This document shows, one piece after another, positions 22,381 through 34,372 of a stretch of DNA of 64,000 bases (its first letter is position 1; every line of letters begins with the position of its first letter). A program made the position numbers and the translations under genes. The stretch covers positions 2,356,001 to 2,420,000 of the forward strand of contig NC_085890.1 in the NCBI RefSeq assembly GCF_035222375.1. The letters run 5' to 3'. Origin of the DNA: Podospora pseudocomata. Taxonomy: Eukaryota; Ascomycota; Sordariomycetes; Sordariales; Podosporaceae. Under the pieces are notes generated by a model. It was not told where the DNA came from. It made no database searches and worked only from the letters and a program-made list of their open reading frames with translations.

Positions 22381-24404
22381 TCATCCGAATAGACTGTGGA
22401 GGCCTGTCTGGCTCATCACATCCAGCCAGTGCGTCCGACGTGCCAGCCCAATCTCTTCGTCATACGCGGTCCAGACAGCACGCAGCAGCTGCTTGGCCAC
22501 ACCAATCGGCTTCGGTGGCAGGCTGTTCTCCAGCTGATCCAACCGGGCCATGATGAACGACCGGGCCTGTGACGTCTTGATGGCATTCTCTGACATCCCG
22601 GGCGTGGCGGCTAGGGAAGAGTCCGTATCAGCGACAATACACGATGTGGGCGTGGGGATCGCCGCCGCAGCCGTCGACTCGGTGCTGAGCAGGAAGCTCT
22701 GATGGCCGCGACCGAGGGGGACCTTCCTGTCGAACCGCAGCCCGCTCCCCGCGCAGAGACAGAGCAGCGGTTGGATACATCGCATGCTTCCAACTGGCAA
22801 AGCCCTGAGAACATCCGTGACGTGAAGGGCCAAGGGAGATACCCATGTACTCCAGAGAATGGTTCCATCTTGGTCCGCCAAATCGGGCATTCGCTTTGCG
22901 ACGAGATCGGGGAAAGTCTCGTACAGCTGGAGGAGTGATGAGAGCCGATAGGCTTGCGTAGCATTGTACAGATCAGTCGATATCGTCGAAGCCGTATCAG
23001 GCGTGAGGCTGGTCTCGACAGGCGTGATATCAATGGACAACAATGACTCTTCGATCACGGTAGCCTCCTGGATGTCCTTCATGGCACCTTGCAGGACGCG
23101 ATAGCTCGTCCCATCGTTATGCTGCCATCGTGTGCGGGACCGCCGGCAAAGAGCAACAGCCTTGCCGAAAAGTCGAAAGACGTCAGCAGAAACACCTGTC
23201 CATGCGTGCGGTGTTGCGGCCACCAGCGGTCCTTGATCTGTCGGCTCTGCCCAGCTGAGCATGTTGGCGAAGTCTATTTCCTCCTCCGACACCACACTCC
23301 TCAGCGCCTCTTCGTACAGCAAACATCCCTTGAAGAAGTCGAGGAGTTCCTGCGATTCGGAATCGAGCGTCTGGCGGTCGAGGATCTTCAGCACGTTGTG
23401 GGCCTGTCGTACGTATTGCTGGCCAAGTTGTCGCGACTCCATCCAGCACATGGACGAGCTCATACAGAACAAGGATAACAGGAGCTCAACCGGGAAACGC
23501 GGACGATAGCCTGTCGAGAAGGCGACGAGCTCTTTGTGGATGGCCTCGGCAGCCTTTCGCGGGGCGGCACGGGCCGTGTCTTTGATGACATGAGGAAGGC
23601 GCTCGACAAGCGAGGCTGCCGAGATGGCTTGGAGGGCATAGAACACGGGTGTCGATGTGTTCCACAGTGTCGAGGTTAGTCGGCGGTAGGGGTTTGTCTG
23701 AGAGTCAAAAGCCGACCAGGAACAACAGACAGACTTGAACCAGTGTTCTATCAGGAACGTAGGAATATCCACCACTTGCTGAAACATCATGGGTTCCTGT
23801 TGCCGATTCGTCGGAGTCAAGCCGCCACTCTTCCGGGCGACGGGAACAAGAGTGCCGCCATCACCGCCAGTACCATCCTCGACGGGAGCCTCTGACTGGG
23901 GTGGTGGCGAGAGGGTAAATGAAGACGGTGGCGGCGAGGCGGATAGTGTAGCTGACCGCGGTGCCGAGGAAGATTCCCGGCTTACAGCCGCAGCCGGGCT
24001 GGGAGTCGTCGGGCTTGCGGCCGAGACGTTGGCGTCAGACCCAGATGGGTTGCCGGCAGGGGAGGCGGTCTTGACGATAGAGGCCGAAGCAGCGGTGACG
24101 AGCTGGGCAAAGTTGTCAGGCCCTGTCGTGTTAATCACCGTCGGCCTTTCATGCTTGGTCGACCATTGGAGACGCTGCTGATAACCGGGGCACTGGAAGC
24201 CCTTCTTGAGACAGTTCTCACAGGCGGGTTTGGCTTCATCACATCGCAGCTACAGAGAGGATAGGTTAGTCTGGCCAAGGGGACAGAAAAGTTAAACTCA
24301 GAATCATCCTGGGCCGCGTACCCGCCTGACTTTACAAGTTCGACAACCTATCGGTCAAAGTTAGCAACAGCGCGCGTCAGATAAGGCGGAGGAGGGTCAT
24401 CATC

Positions 24405-24436
<32 letters not shown>

Positions 24437-24500
24437 GGCTGTTGATGAGGGGGACGAGAAGCTCTCGCGTACCAGTTCTCGACTTCTGTCTGTTCTTCAT
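22381..24500 (-). CDS. Zn2Cys6 fungal transcription factor (three exons)
   Basis: This is a binuclear zinc-cluster regulator. The model is complement(22381..24249, 24322..24347, 24473..24500), 640 aa. The cluster is assembled from three exons: GCRTCKVRR from a 26-nt microexon, then LRCDEAKPACENCLKKGFQC, giving C-x2-C-x6-C-x6-C-x2-C-x6-C. A Ser/Ala/Pro-rich linker covers about residues 65-150. The rest is an alpha-helical fungal-TF middle homology region (ISAASLVERLPHVIKDTARA and WSAFDSQTNPYR). Intron 24348-24472 carries an 11-copy CAA repeat (24404-24436). Without the small exons only a zinc-less protein from position 24138 is seen. The gene converges on the ammonium transporter with an 84-bp gap. 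Targets are unknown; a link to the transporter block is only suggested by position. Confidence 0.88.
24404..24436. repeat. (CAA)11 microsatellite in intron 1 of the Zn2Cys6 gene
   Basis: Eleven perfect CAA copies (TTG on the coding strand) lie inside the first intron between two short coding exons. Confidence 0.9.
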
Positions 24501-25328
24501 GGCGTGCTCTTCCTCATGATTCAATCCGGATCAAACACGAAAACAAAAAACACTGGACAAGAATGGAAAGCAAGGAGAAGAGAAGAAAGAGACTGGCTCG
24601 GGGGTAGTATGTCGGGATCATGCAGTCGACCAGCAGTAGTGCTTTCTTCCAGCCCGGGGGCACAGCCCAGTCAGCCATGGGCGGCCAGCATCGAGCTGCC
24701 TACCATTCACCCCCCCTCCCCTCCCCCCCAAGTCTCGTTGATAGGTGCATGGGCGACGGACCAATGATGGCGATCCCGACAATCAGAAGGTTGGTGACCC
24801 AGGCGGGAGCAGCCCCACTTCGGCTTCCTTGGAATCAGTGAGATCCAACCAATTAAGCCCGATGTCGAGCGCCACCAACAACCTCGATACCTTTTCTCGT
24901 GTTGATATGAGTTGAGGGAAGTGAGGGGGGGGATGAGGGGGGAATATTATGACCCCCACCTTCTCTCTCCAAAAGAGAAGCTGAAGTGAACATTCCAATG
25001 TTCCACGAGCCAATTTTCTTCTGCGGTGCAACGGCGCAGCTTGTGTGTCATGAAGCTCTTATCGATCGGGTGCCATCCCGCCAAGCCTTCTTCACTGCGA
25101 CAACATGATCCCAGCTCCCTGCTTCCCCGCGTGACTTTTGGGTCCCCTTGTCCGCCGCTAGGCCGTGTTGGGCGGACCCGATGTTCTGGGGGGGGGGAAA
25201 GGGGGCGGTTCGGAGTGCCAAGCCGGCGCCAGACACAGTTCCCGGGTCGGCCCACTCCGAAGATTAACAGCTGCTTGTCCGGGCCGATAATGTCATTCTT
25301 GGTTGATTGCTTTGTCATTTGGATTTGG
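24501..25328. other. gene-free spacer
   Basis: This is the upstream region of the Zn2Cys6 gene and the 3' side of the kinase gene. G/C homopolymers near 24715-24730, 24925 and 25190-25200 stand out. No coding signal is visible. Confidence 0.6.
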
Positions 25329-26634
25329 TCAGTCTAACCTCTCACTTCCCCCTCTCAAAATCTCCACCGCCTCTCCAGCCCTGACCCTCCACCCACTCTG
25401 ATACCTCACACACCTCCCCACCAGCTCCCTCCACCTGTCCCCCACCACCTCCGGCAGCACCTCCTCCCAACCCCTCCTCTCAAAAGCCCTCCAACTCTCC
25501 CACGGAACAGTCCTCAACCCCTCCTTCCCGCCCCTCCCTGCCTCTGGCCAGGTCTCCTCTGTCGGACTCCCAATCGTCTTGAAGATACTCAATATCAACC
25601 CGAGCTGGTTCCCATCTTCGTGTACACCCCTACTTTCAAACAACGGCCTGGGACACGGCTTCATGATACACTCCGCCAACATCACGCCCGCAGCCCAGAT
25701 ATCCACCGCCGTGGTGTACGACTTGTTGCCGAATAGCACCTCAGGAGCACGGTACTGGCTTGTGCCAATGTCGAGGATTTTGTTATCCGCTGGTTCGGTT
25801 GGCGGTGAGTGCTCGGGTGACCAGGCTGTGCCAAAGTCTATCAGTGTGATGCTGGGGACGGGAGATGAGGCGGAGAAGGGGGAGGATAAAAGCAGAGAGG
25901 AGGGTTTGATGTCCCGGTGGATGATGCCTTGGGTGTGTAGGTAATCCAAAGCCGAGAATAGAGCGACAAAGATGTGGTTAGTTTGTCGGGATGAGAGGGT
26001 GGTGTTGGATTCGGTGTGTTGCTCGAGAACCCGGTTGAGAGTCAGAGGCATGTAAGGGAAGACGAGAACGAAGCGGGTGGATTGGTCATAAAATGTTTCG
26101 ATGAGGCTGATGATGTTCTCGTGGGACAAGGACGACAAGAGCCTAGCTTCGAGGCGGGGGTTGTGGGGGGCGATGTTGGTTTCGACAATGACTTTGAGGG
26201 CGTAGGTATCGGAGCGATAGACTTGGGAGGTGGCGCCGTCATCGATGCAGTGACAGTTGGCATAGCTACCTATTTTGATGCCGGGACTTGCAGGAGTAGT
26301 GACACCTTCTGGTGGTGAGTATGGCGGAGAGGATGGTGGTGGATTGCAGGCGGAATCATATTCTTCCTACAGCCAGTTAGAGCCCATCGGCAAAGTAAGG
26401 ATAAGGTAGGTAGTGAAACCTACTCTGCTGGCAGATGTCTTGTAAGCTTCATCCTCAAAGCTAAACGCACTACCTCTAGAGGCAGCTAGTACCTTGGTTC
26501 TGTTTTGTTGTGCATATCATTAGTATCAAAAAAGAAAAGAGCCAACAATAACAGCAATAAACCCACAGCCTCTGGATGTTGTCATATCGTTCCGAGGCCG
26601 TAAGTACAGCCCTCCAATCAGCCGAGTCTGACAT
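25329..26634 (-). CDS. CDK-activating-kinase-like Ser/Thr kinase (Cak1/Csk1 type)
   Basis: The model is complement(25329..26366, 26424..26499, 26567..26634), 393 aa. The N-terminus MSDSADWRAVLTASERYDNI leads into a linker and then the kinase fold from about residue 75. The glycine-rich loop is replaced by IDDGATSQVYRS, the ATP lysine is in YALKVIV, and SHENIISLIETFYD is the alphaC/beta4 area. The catalytic loop reads HRDIKPSS, where the usual metal-binding Asn (HRDxKPxN) is Ser. LIDFGTAW and YRAPEVLF follow, with a CMGC-like VDIWAAGVMLAE. Lack of a GxGxxG loop is known for yeast Cak1, which activates cyclin-dependent kinases. The assignment within CMGC is an inference. Introns are 26367-26423 and 26500-26566. 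Confidence 0.75.
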
Positions 26635-27405
26635 CTGGGAATGAGATGGTGGTGTCTGTGTGTTGAACCCCTGAATGCGTCCGCCCTGAGTTACCTTCCC
26701 GAGGTAAACGGCAGTTGGGGAGGCAGTAAGCAGTAAGATTGGCTATTGTTAGCTGGGAACAGTGATCAACTCTGAGGACAGTCTGAGGGAAGTAAAGTTT
26801 CAGAGAGACAAACTGTCCGCATTGGCTCAAGGCAGGTCACTATGATGATGATGTTTCCGGAAGCTCTTTCAGGAACAGTTCCAGGGTCTTCTGCATCTGC
26901 TGTGGATCGAGTCTGATGCCCTGTGGAAGGATGCGGCTGGCTGGCGGTGCTTGGCATCGCTGGCAGGGAGCTCAGTGGTTGGCTGGAGGGCAATTTGTCA
27001 ATTCAAATGACTGGCTGTGCAGCTTCCCCACAGAAAATGCGAGCTTCATCCCCGTGACATCAACTGTCCGCTGTCCACACTGTCCAGGTCCAGGCCCGAA
27101 AGCCGCGAACTTGCAATTTCAGACGCTGCCTGCACGCCGTTTAAGCTGCCCCAAGCAATTTATCGTCGTCCCTTTGTCTTTTTGTATTCTTTTGCCATCT
27201 TCTTCTCACTCTCGCTATCTATCACTCTTTCTTTCTCTCTCTGTCGCCGCTCGGCGGCCAAGTACCACGGTTGCATTTACTGGCATGAGTTGATTTAACC
27301 AAGCCCAGCGCCGCTCCGTCCCCTCCTCTCTTCGCTTGGCTCAGCCCTTTTGACTTTTGGCCAATTTGCGCCTCACGACCAACTCGTACCAGCACATTGC
27401 CGGCC
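26635..27405. other. divergent promoter spacer, kinase/Syp1
   Basis: This is shared upstream DNA of the kinase (-) and the muniscin gene (+). It has long pyrimidine runs at 27165-27245 near the presumed transcription start of the latter. No gene is seen. Confidence 0.6.
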
Positions 27406-30266
27406 ATGGCTGCCACCGACGACCTCTCGCGGGCCGAGTACCCAGCTATGCTGGTGAGCTCATTTGTTTGCCTCCTCTGAATTCCCCTTGCGATGCTGAC
27501 CGACTGCGTGTCCTCCCTGTCGCAGGCCAACCTCCAACCAACCCAAGCCGTGCAAACATTGTCCGACCGAGTCAAGCGCATCACGAAAGTCAACAACGAG
27601 ATCGCCGACTGGCTCCAGGTACGCCTTTTCGACGCCCGGGAACCGGACAGGAGCTAAAGAGTGGAACAGGAACGCAAAAGGGTTGAGGAGCAGTACGTCG
27701 CCGGCCTGCGAAAGCTGCTTGTCTTCAAGGTGCCCAACGCGTCATCCGAGCTTGGGTTGGTGACTCTCCCGTACTCCTTGAAAGTCCGCATTGACTAACA
27801 TCAGGTTGCGCAAAGCGTCTTCCAAGCACCATGGGATAAGATCCTTCAGTCTACCGACGCCATTGCTGCTTCCCATCACTTGCTCGCTCAGCGCATCGAG
27901 AAAGATGTCGAACACTCCTTACGAACCTTTCAGAACAAGAAGGAGATGCAGAATATCCAGAACATCGGCGCGAACCTCCAGACTATGGCCAGAGAGCTGG
28001 ACGATGCCGCCGAAAAGTCGGAGAAGCTGTCCAAGAAGGGCGGCAAGGCTAATGCCCAAAAGGTGGATCAAGCGGCATCCAGGTTGGAAGCTGCCAACCA
28101 GCAATGGGAGTCGCAGGCGCCCTTCATCTTCGAAACGCTTCAAGCTTTGGACGAGCAGCGCATCAACCACTTGCGCGACGTGCTGACCCAATTCGAGACA
28201 CACGAGGTGGACCAGGCAACGCGAACCCAGGCCGCTGCCGAAGAGGTGCTGAACATGATGCTGGAGGTCAACACTGCCAAGGAGATCGAGAACTTTGCGA
28301 GCAAGGTCACGGCTGGGAAGCCAAAGATTGAAAGGAGGTCGACCAACACGAGGGCCTCCAACGTCACCACGCCAACCGCAGCAGCCCCACCTAGCGTTCA
28401 CGGCGGCCACGACGATGATGTTACTAGCGAACACTCCTTCCAACACCAGGGACACCCAGAATCGAAACTCCGGAGTCGGATCGGCACCATGTTGGGACGC
28501 CGACGACAGAGTGTCCATGCCGGGTTTGGGCAGATATCTCCTCAGAAGGGACTCGGCCCATTTTCTCGGAACCTCGGAAGCAGCCACGGCCACGCCCTGT
28601 CACCGAGATCTTCGTCTCACAACTTGAACAATGACTCTCAGAATAGGTTATCGTCCGTTGTCGAGACTCCCAAGAGCCCGGGTGCCGCGGATCATCGCGA
28701 TTCGACAGCGGAGAAGGAGAATGCCAGGGCTTCACATGAGGGTCCTAACGGCACGAACGGGATCACTGGTGGGGATGGCAACAAGGATGTGCAGTCATCC
28801 AGCCTTCTGAATGGAACCGCCGAGGACATCTTTGACGTTCAGCCACCTCCAGGGCCTCCGCCAGCGCAGCAAAATGAGGAACCATCAAAGGATGCTGAAG
28901 GGTTCACGATTCCAGGTGCCATGAACGATCCCATCTCTCGGGCCCAGAGGGAGGCGGCGGCCGAGGAGGGGGATCACATGTTTAAGCTCAACATCCAAAA
29001 CGAGCCCATCGCCGAGGAGGACCAGGATGCGAAGCAAGCAGCCTTGTCCAATGTGGCCAGTGTTCTGACGACCATGGGGGCGCCTGCTAGAAAGACGGGT
29101 ACTGTCCGTGGCAGGAGAGATGTAAGAAATACGGTTTACATGCCAGCCCCAACACACGAAGTACCCGGGAGCGCATTCCCGCCATCACCATCACTACCTC
29201 CCACGACACTGGCAAGGCCCACGCCGCCGTTCTCGACAGAAGGGAGCCATACCTCTCGTGCTTCCGACACCCAGTCGATCCGCTCAGGCACCTCGCTTGG
29301 CGGCACATCATCCTACAGCGGTTTTGCTAGGCTGCGGCACCCGGACATGCACGGATCCGAGCATGCGACCGGCCTGAACTCGTCAGTGATTGAATCGGTG
29401 TCTGCCATCTTTGAAGAGGGCGAGGTCACGTCTGTCAAAGTGACGGGCGAGATTGCGTTGTCCTACAACCCTGACCCCGACGCTGCCCAGCCAGGTATGT
29501 TCTCTTCGGTCTCTCACGGACGGGCGTAGTTAACCAACTCGGAACAGACCACGAAACCATCAAGCTTAACAAGTTCTCGCTGCTCGAATCCATCGGTCCT
29601 AACCGCACCTTTGTCGGCAACACGATTTCGCCCGATGAGTTTACGGTCGATGTTTCGCACCTCGGCAGCACAACCACCGCCTTCACCTACCGCGTCCACT
29701 CCGATTCGGATACGGCTTTAGCCAGCCAGTGTCCTATTGTCATCCACCCCGTATGGAAGCCTCAAGGTGACAAACTTGGTCTGCTGCTGCAATACCGCCT
29801 CAACCCGGCCTCGAACCTGCCCCGTCCAGTAACACTCTCGAACCTCTCCTTCGTAGCAACATACGAAGGTGCCAAAGCAAGCGGCGTGCAGACCAAGCCT
29901 TCGGGCACGCACCTGAAGGACAAGCACCTTGTATACTGGCGCCTCGGGGACGTCACCCTGACCCAAGACTGGGGCAAGATCATCTGCCGGGTGATTGGAG
30001 AACAAAACGCCGAGCCACAACCGGGTCATGTGGAAGTGAGGTGGGAGTACACATCTAACGAATCGGAAGGGCCAGGAACAGGCAGTGGGATTTCGGTGGC
30101 CAGATTAGGGGAGAGCAAAGGCAAGGAGAGGGAGCTGGACGAGGAAGACCCGTTTGCTGATGCGGGGAGCTTGGTGAGTCCGAAGGACACGAGGAGGTGG
30201 GTTGACTTGCCAGTGGTGAGGAAGATGGTGGCGGGGAAGTATATGAGTCGAAGTGAGTCGAAGTGA
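27406..30266 (+). CDS. SYP1: endocytic muniscin Syp1 (F-BAR plus mu-homology domain)
   Basis: This is an early-arriving endocytic adaptor that bends membrane and binds cargo at cortical patches. The model is join(27406..27453, 27526..27618, 27670..27759, 27805..29494, 29548..30266), 879 aa. The F-BAR coiled domain fills about residues 5-260 (YPAMLANLQP, VFQAPWDKILQSTDAIAASH, FIFETLQALDEQRINHLRDV). A disordered Ser/Pro-rich linker follows. The mu-homology domain covers about 600-860 (VTGEIALSYNPDPDA, KLNKFSLLESIGPN, HLVYWRLGDVTL, GHVEVRWEY). The three small 5' exons supply the start; intron 27760-27804 is only 45 nt but has a CTAAC branch. The fit in length and domain order is good. Confidence 0.9.
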
Positions 30267-30983
30267 GACGGGTTCAAAAAGATGTGCGTTTTTGCAACGA
30301 TGTGTGGAATCAAGGAGTTTCATGAGGAACCTATTAAGCCAGCATGGATGGATGGAATGATGTGGAAGAAGGCAAAGAAAAGCCTTGCTCTCGTTTATAT
30401 ATTTTTCCTATGGGTTTTCTTTTTCTTTTTTTTTTTGTTAACTTTCTTACTTGTATCACTTTTAACTATTCTTATTCTCGGATTATTATCGCTTTTTTTT
30501 GGGCGTGGTTGTGTGAGTGATGTGGTGAGTAAAGGTGAAAATGTATGTAAGTGGTGAGGAAGCTGGGAGGATGGGAGCATGATGTATACCAGGTAGGCAA
30601 GTACACTTTTGAAGAAATGAACATATTTTCTTTCCAACACGAAAGTTTTAGGCAGCTACATATCACAAGCCATCAATCGTAGGACAGTGAAGCACAAGTT
30701 GACCAGCAAGTGCTGTCACGTCATCACAATACCCGAACCGCCTGTTTTTGTGGTGCCTCTGTTTAATGTGTAATACTCGATTATCTCTTCATCTATGTCC
30801 TTTGCGATGCAATGTTCATATTTCATTAAAACCCTTGACCCTTGATCCATGTAAAAACTCCGTTTTTCGCCCACAGAAACAAACAAACAAACAAACAAGC
30901 CCATCCTACGCCACCTCCCTTCCATACCACCTCCTCTCCCACTCATCACCCCCCTCCTCCCCCTTCATCCCATCCTCCCCTCC
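30267..30983. other. convergent 3' spacer
   Basis: This is the tail-to-tail gap between Syp1 and Mad1, with T-rich stretches at 30400-30500. No gene is seen. Confidence 0.6.
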
Positions 30984-33438
30984 CTAAGAAGAGTGATCCT
31001 CCTGCCCCCCGTGCCTCTCCTCCCAAAACTCCAACGTCAAAGCCGCCAAAAACCCCGGCACGCACCCCCTCTCCCTCACCCAGAATTTGATCAGATCCCC
31101 AATCCTCACCGCAAACTCGCTCCTCGGCCCACCACCAACCTTCATCGTCCCCTTCTCCCCATCAAAAACAATGCTGTTCTCGTGCTCGTCCGTTTTTGAG
31201 GGGTAGTAAACGCTCTCGACCCTCATCTTCCCCCCAGGGATAAAACTCACCGTCCACCCCAGCGTGCTAAAAACAGCCTCTTTGAACTCTGCCGACTTTG
31301 CCGCCCACACCTCCTTCAGTCGACGTGAACTCTTGTGCGCCGAGGCGGTTTCTGCTTTTGCCTCTGCTACCTCCCTTTGGGCGGCGGCGAGTTGCGATGT
31401 GGGTATGGTGGAAAACAGTGTTGGCTGACGTTGTATGTGAGCTACCAGCTCGGCGTTTTCGGCTTTCAACGCGGCCAAGGTGGCTGTCTTGATGGCTTCG
31501 TAGTCGGATGTTGGGTTAGACCTAAGAGACAAAACTCGGGTCGAGGCCCGTTCTTTTGCCTTGGCTAGCTGTTCAACCGTGACGGCGTGTTCTTTTCGTA
31601 AAAGATGTAGCGTTTGCTGAACGTCGGCAAGCTCAGCCTGGAGTTTCCTGTTTTTCCTGGCCAGGTGCCCCAAATGTTCAGATTCCGCGTCGTCAGAGTC
31701 TGATCGGGGACGCTTGCTCCCAATGACAGGCTGAACTGGGGACACAGCGGCAGATTCGAGAGACGTCAAATCGGCGTGAAGCGTCGCAACCTCGGTCTTG
31801 TACCGATCAACCAGATCCTCCAGCTCCTGTATCCTCTGCGCCTTTTGCTCGTCCACTGTCTCAGGCTGCATGGTGATATCCTCCATGTCAAACGTCCTGA
31901 GTTGCGCCCTAAGGTACTCAACCTCCTTGACGGCAAGGGCACGCTGCCTGTCCAGACGGGCACGAGCCTTATCGTTCCCCCCACTGGACCCCCCAGGAGC
32001 CTTGAGTTTCTCAATCTGCTCCAGCAGCCCGGCCTTCTCCTCCTCAAGAGACCTAATAATATTATCCCGATCAGCAACCTCAGGCTGGAGAGACCCTATC
32101 TTCTCCAGCAAACTCGCCGAGCTGAGCCGCTCAGCAACAAGAGCCCTGGCCACCTCCTCAGGCGAGTCAAACTCAGCCTGCCCCTCACCCTCCAAATACG
32201 CCGCCCAAGCCATCCTCTCATCCTCCAACCTCTGCCTCTGCGTCCTCTCCTCCGCCAGCTCCCGCTCAACACCAACCGCAGCCTCCACCTTCCGCTGCAA
32301 AGACCTCTTCTCCTCCTCGACCACCTCCACAGCCTTGTGCACCTGGCGCAAGTGCCTGAGCTCGGTAATCTGCTCCCTATTCTTCGCCTCCAGCGCCCTA
32401 ATATGCGTCACCTGATCCGACAGCTCCCTCCTGATGACAGCAATAGTCTCCGCGTCCCCCGTCTGCGCCTTGAGCATCAGCACCTGCGCCTCCAGCTCCC
32501 CAATAATCTCATCCTTCTCCCCCAACGCAGCCTGCACCCTCTCCAGCATCTCCTCCCTCCCCTTATTCCCCTCCTCCAACTCACTCTTCCCCCGCTGACA
32601 CGCCGCAAGCTTAGCCCGGAGGTCATTAACCTCCCGCTCCGCCACCCTTGCCGCCTCATCCTTCTCCGCACTCAAATCCTCAAGCTCCTCCCTCAGCACC
32701 CTTGCCTCATCCACCGCGCTCCTAGCCTTGGCCTCCAGCTCCCGTTTCTGCCTCTCCTGCTCCGCTCTCAGCTCGTCAAGTTCCGCCTGCAAAACCTCAA
32801 CCTGCCGCTGGGCGCGTCCCTTTTCCGCGTCGGCGGCTTGCTTCGCCTTGAAGTCGTCTTCCGCCCGTCGCTTGGTGTCTCGAATTTCATTCTCCATCTG
32901 CAGACGCGCCAGCTCCTTTTCTTGCTCGTAGTTGCTGATTTGGTATTTTAGCGTGCCGACCTCGGCTTTGAGGTCCTCGATTAGTTTTCGCTGTTCGTCG
33001 CTCTCGCAAGGTTCGTGGTTCTCTTTGCTGCTTTCGCGACTTTCTCTGCTCGTTGCGGGGGAGGGTCCGCTGAGCCGTGACATGGTGCTGGCTCGGGGGT
33101 TGGGGGCGTTTGTTGGTTCGCCCGTGAGGAGGTTTTGGGAGGTTGTGCTGTTGCGAAAGGCGGCGATCTTTTTTTTGGTTTCTTTTTGTCAGCCTGATTG
33201 CTTCCGGCGCGCGTCGGGCGTCGCGAAAACTTACTCTGGATTGGGAAGAAAGCGTCGGTCTTGAGGCGCCGCCGGCAACGGTGGCGCGGAAGCTGGGGGC
33301 GCCGTTGCTGGAGACGGAGGGACGCCGGGCCGACCCGGGCGGCTCGCCTTTGGGGGTGAAGGACCGCATTAGTTGGGATGTTTTGCTGTTGTTCACCGGT
33401 CGCGGTTTGGGTGTGTTTGGTTCTGGGGGTTCGGGCAT
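30984..33438 (-). CDS. MAD1: spindle assembly checkpoint protein Mad1
   Basis: Mad1 recruits Mad2 to unattached kinetochores and delays anaphase. The model is complement(30984..33167, 33235..33438), 795 aa. Exon 1 is a basic Pro/Ser-rich tail (MPEPPEPNTPKPRPVNNSKT). Intron 33168-33234 joins SSQSR to IAAFRNSTTSQNLL. About residues 115-680 are almost unbroken coiled coil. The family signature RVLSLRSNPTSDYEAIK lies near 590. The C-terminal globular RWD-like head starts near 690 (FSTLGWTVSFIPGGKMRVES, IVFDGEKGTMKVGGG, LIKFWVRERGCVPGFLAALT). Length and order match fungal Mad1. A 391-codon open frame on the other strand is a shadow of the coiled coil. Confidence 0.92.
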
Positions 33439-34372
33439 TTTGGAGAGCGATTGTTTGGAAAGGGTTGCTGTGGGGGGTGATTGGCTGCTGGCAAAATAAA
33501 GCGGGGCTTGTCAACAGAGAGGGCTCGGCTGGAATTTCGGATGTGATGGTGGCTTCTGGAGAAGAAGCTGTCGCGGTTGAGATGTTGAGGGTACCTACAG
33601 AGTAGGATTTGGAAGAAAAGTTAAAATTGTGATGGATTGGTCGGGTTTGTTGGCCGAGGCCTTTATGGGAGAGCCCAGCGCTCTCGGGGCAGGAGCGGTA
33701 ACTGCTGTGTCCAAAGTACTTCGCTGTTTGCTTTGCTCCGCTGTCCGCTGTTGTAGCATGTCTTCCAGTATTTCAAGCCGTAGACTACCGATGTCCTGAC
33801 ATAGGAGTGCGATAGAATGGAGGCTCTCTCTCTCTCTCTCTCATTCAATGAATGTCCTGAAGACGAGAGCTCTTGTCAGTCTGGCCGCCGTGGTTGTGTA
33901 CGTCCAACTTCGGCATTCAGCAGTCACCGCTCCGCCGGTTACGGCCGAATGTCGGTATGTATACTGAATGCTGAGAGCCCTGTCCAGATGAAATTCCTTC
34001 CTCCTCCTCCACCGAGACAAGCAACACCAGAGATGCTTTTGTGATATCAGCTCAGTAAAGAAAAGCTTGGCATGTCGATGGAATGCCTGCCAAGGCTTCG
34101 ATCTGTGGGGAGAACAAAGAAAGCGCATGTGCCCCTGCCAATGACGCGGAACTGGGAGGCCCGTGCCCGAGCTATGGCCCGCCCAGGGTCTTTATCGTCC
34201 TGGAGCTTCCAGCTTCAACTTTCCCTTGGTTCCACAACATCCATGGCTTTGGATACGGACACCAGGTGATACTTCCCGCGGCATCCGCTGCTCTTTTTTT
34301 AAGAAAAACAACATTCCAGGAATATTCAATCTTTTTATTAATTTTTTTTTTTACTCTGAAATCCAAATCCCA
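33439..34372. other. divergent promoter spacer, Mad1/Tam41
   Basis: No gene is seen. A short (CT)n run sits at 33825-33841, and T-rich DNA at 34290-34360 leads into the Tam41 start. Confidence 0.6.

Noticed and set aside
31776-32951. 391-codon open frame on the plus strand across Mad1
   Set aside because: It is antisense to the coiled coil; the Leu/Arg/Pro-rich product mirrors Glu/Lys-rich codons and has no domain.
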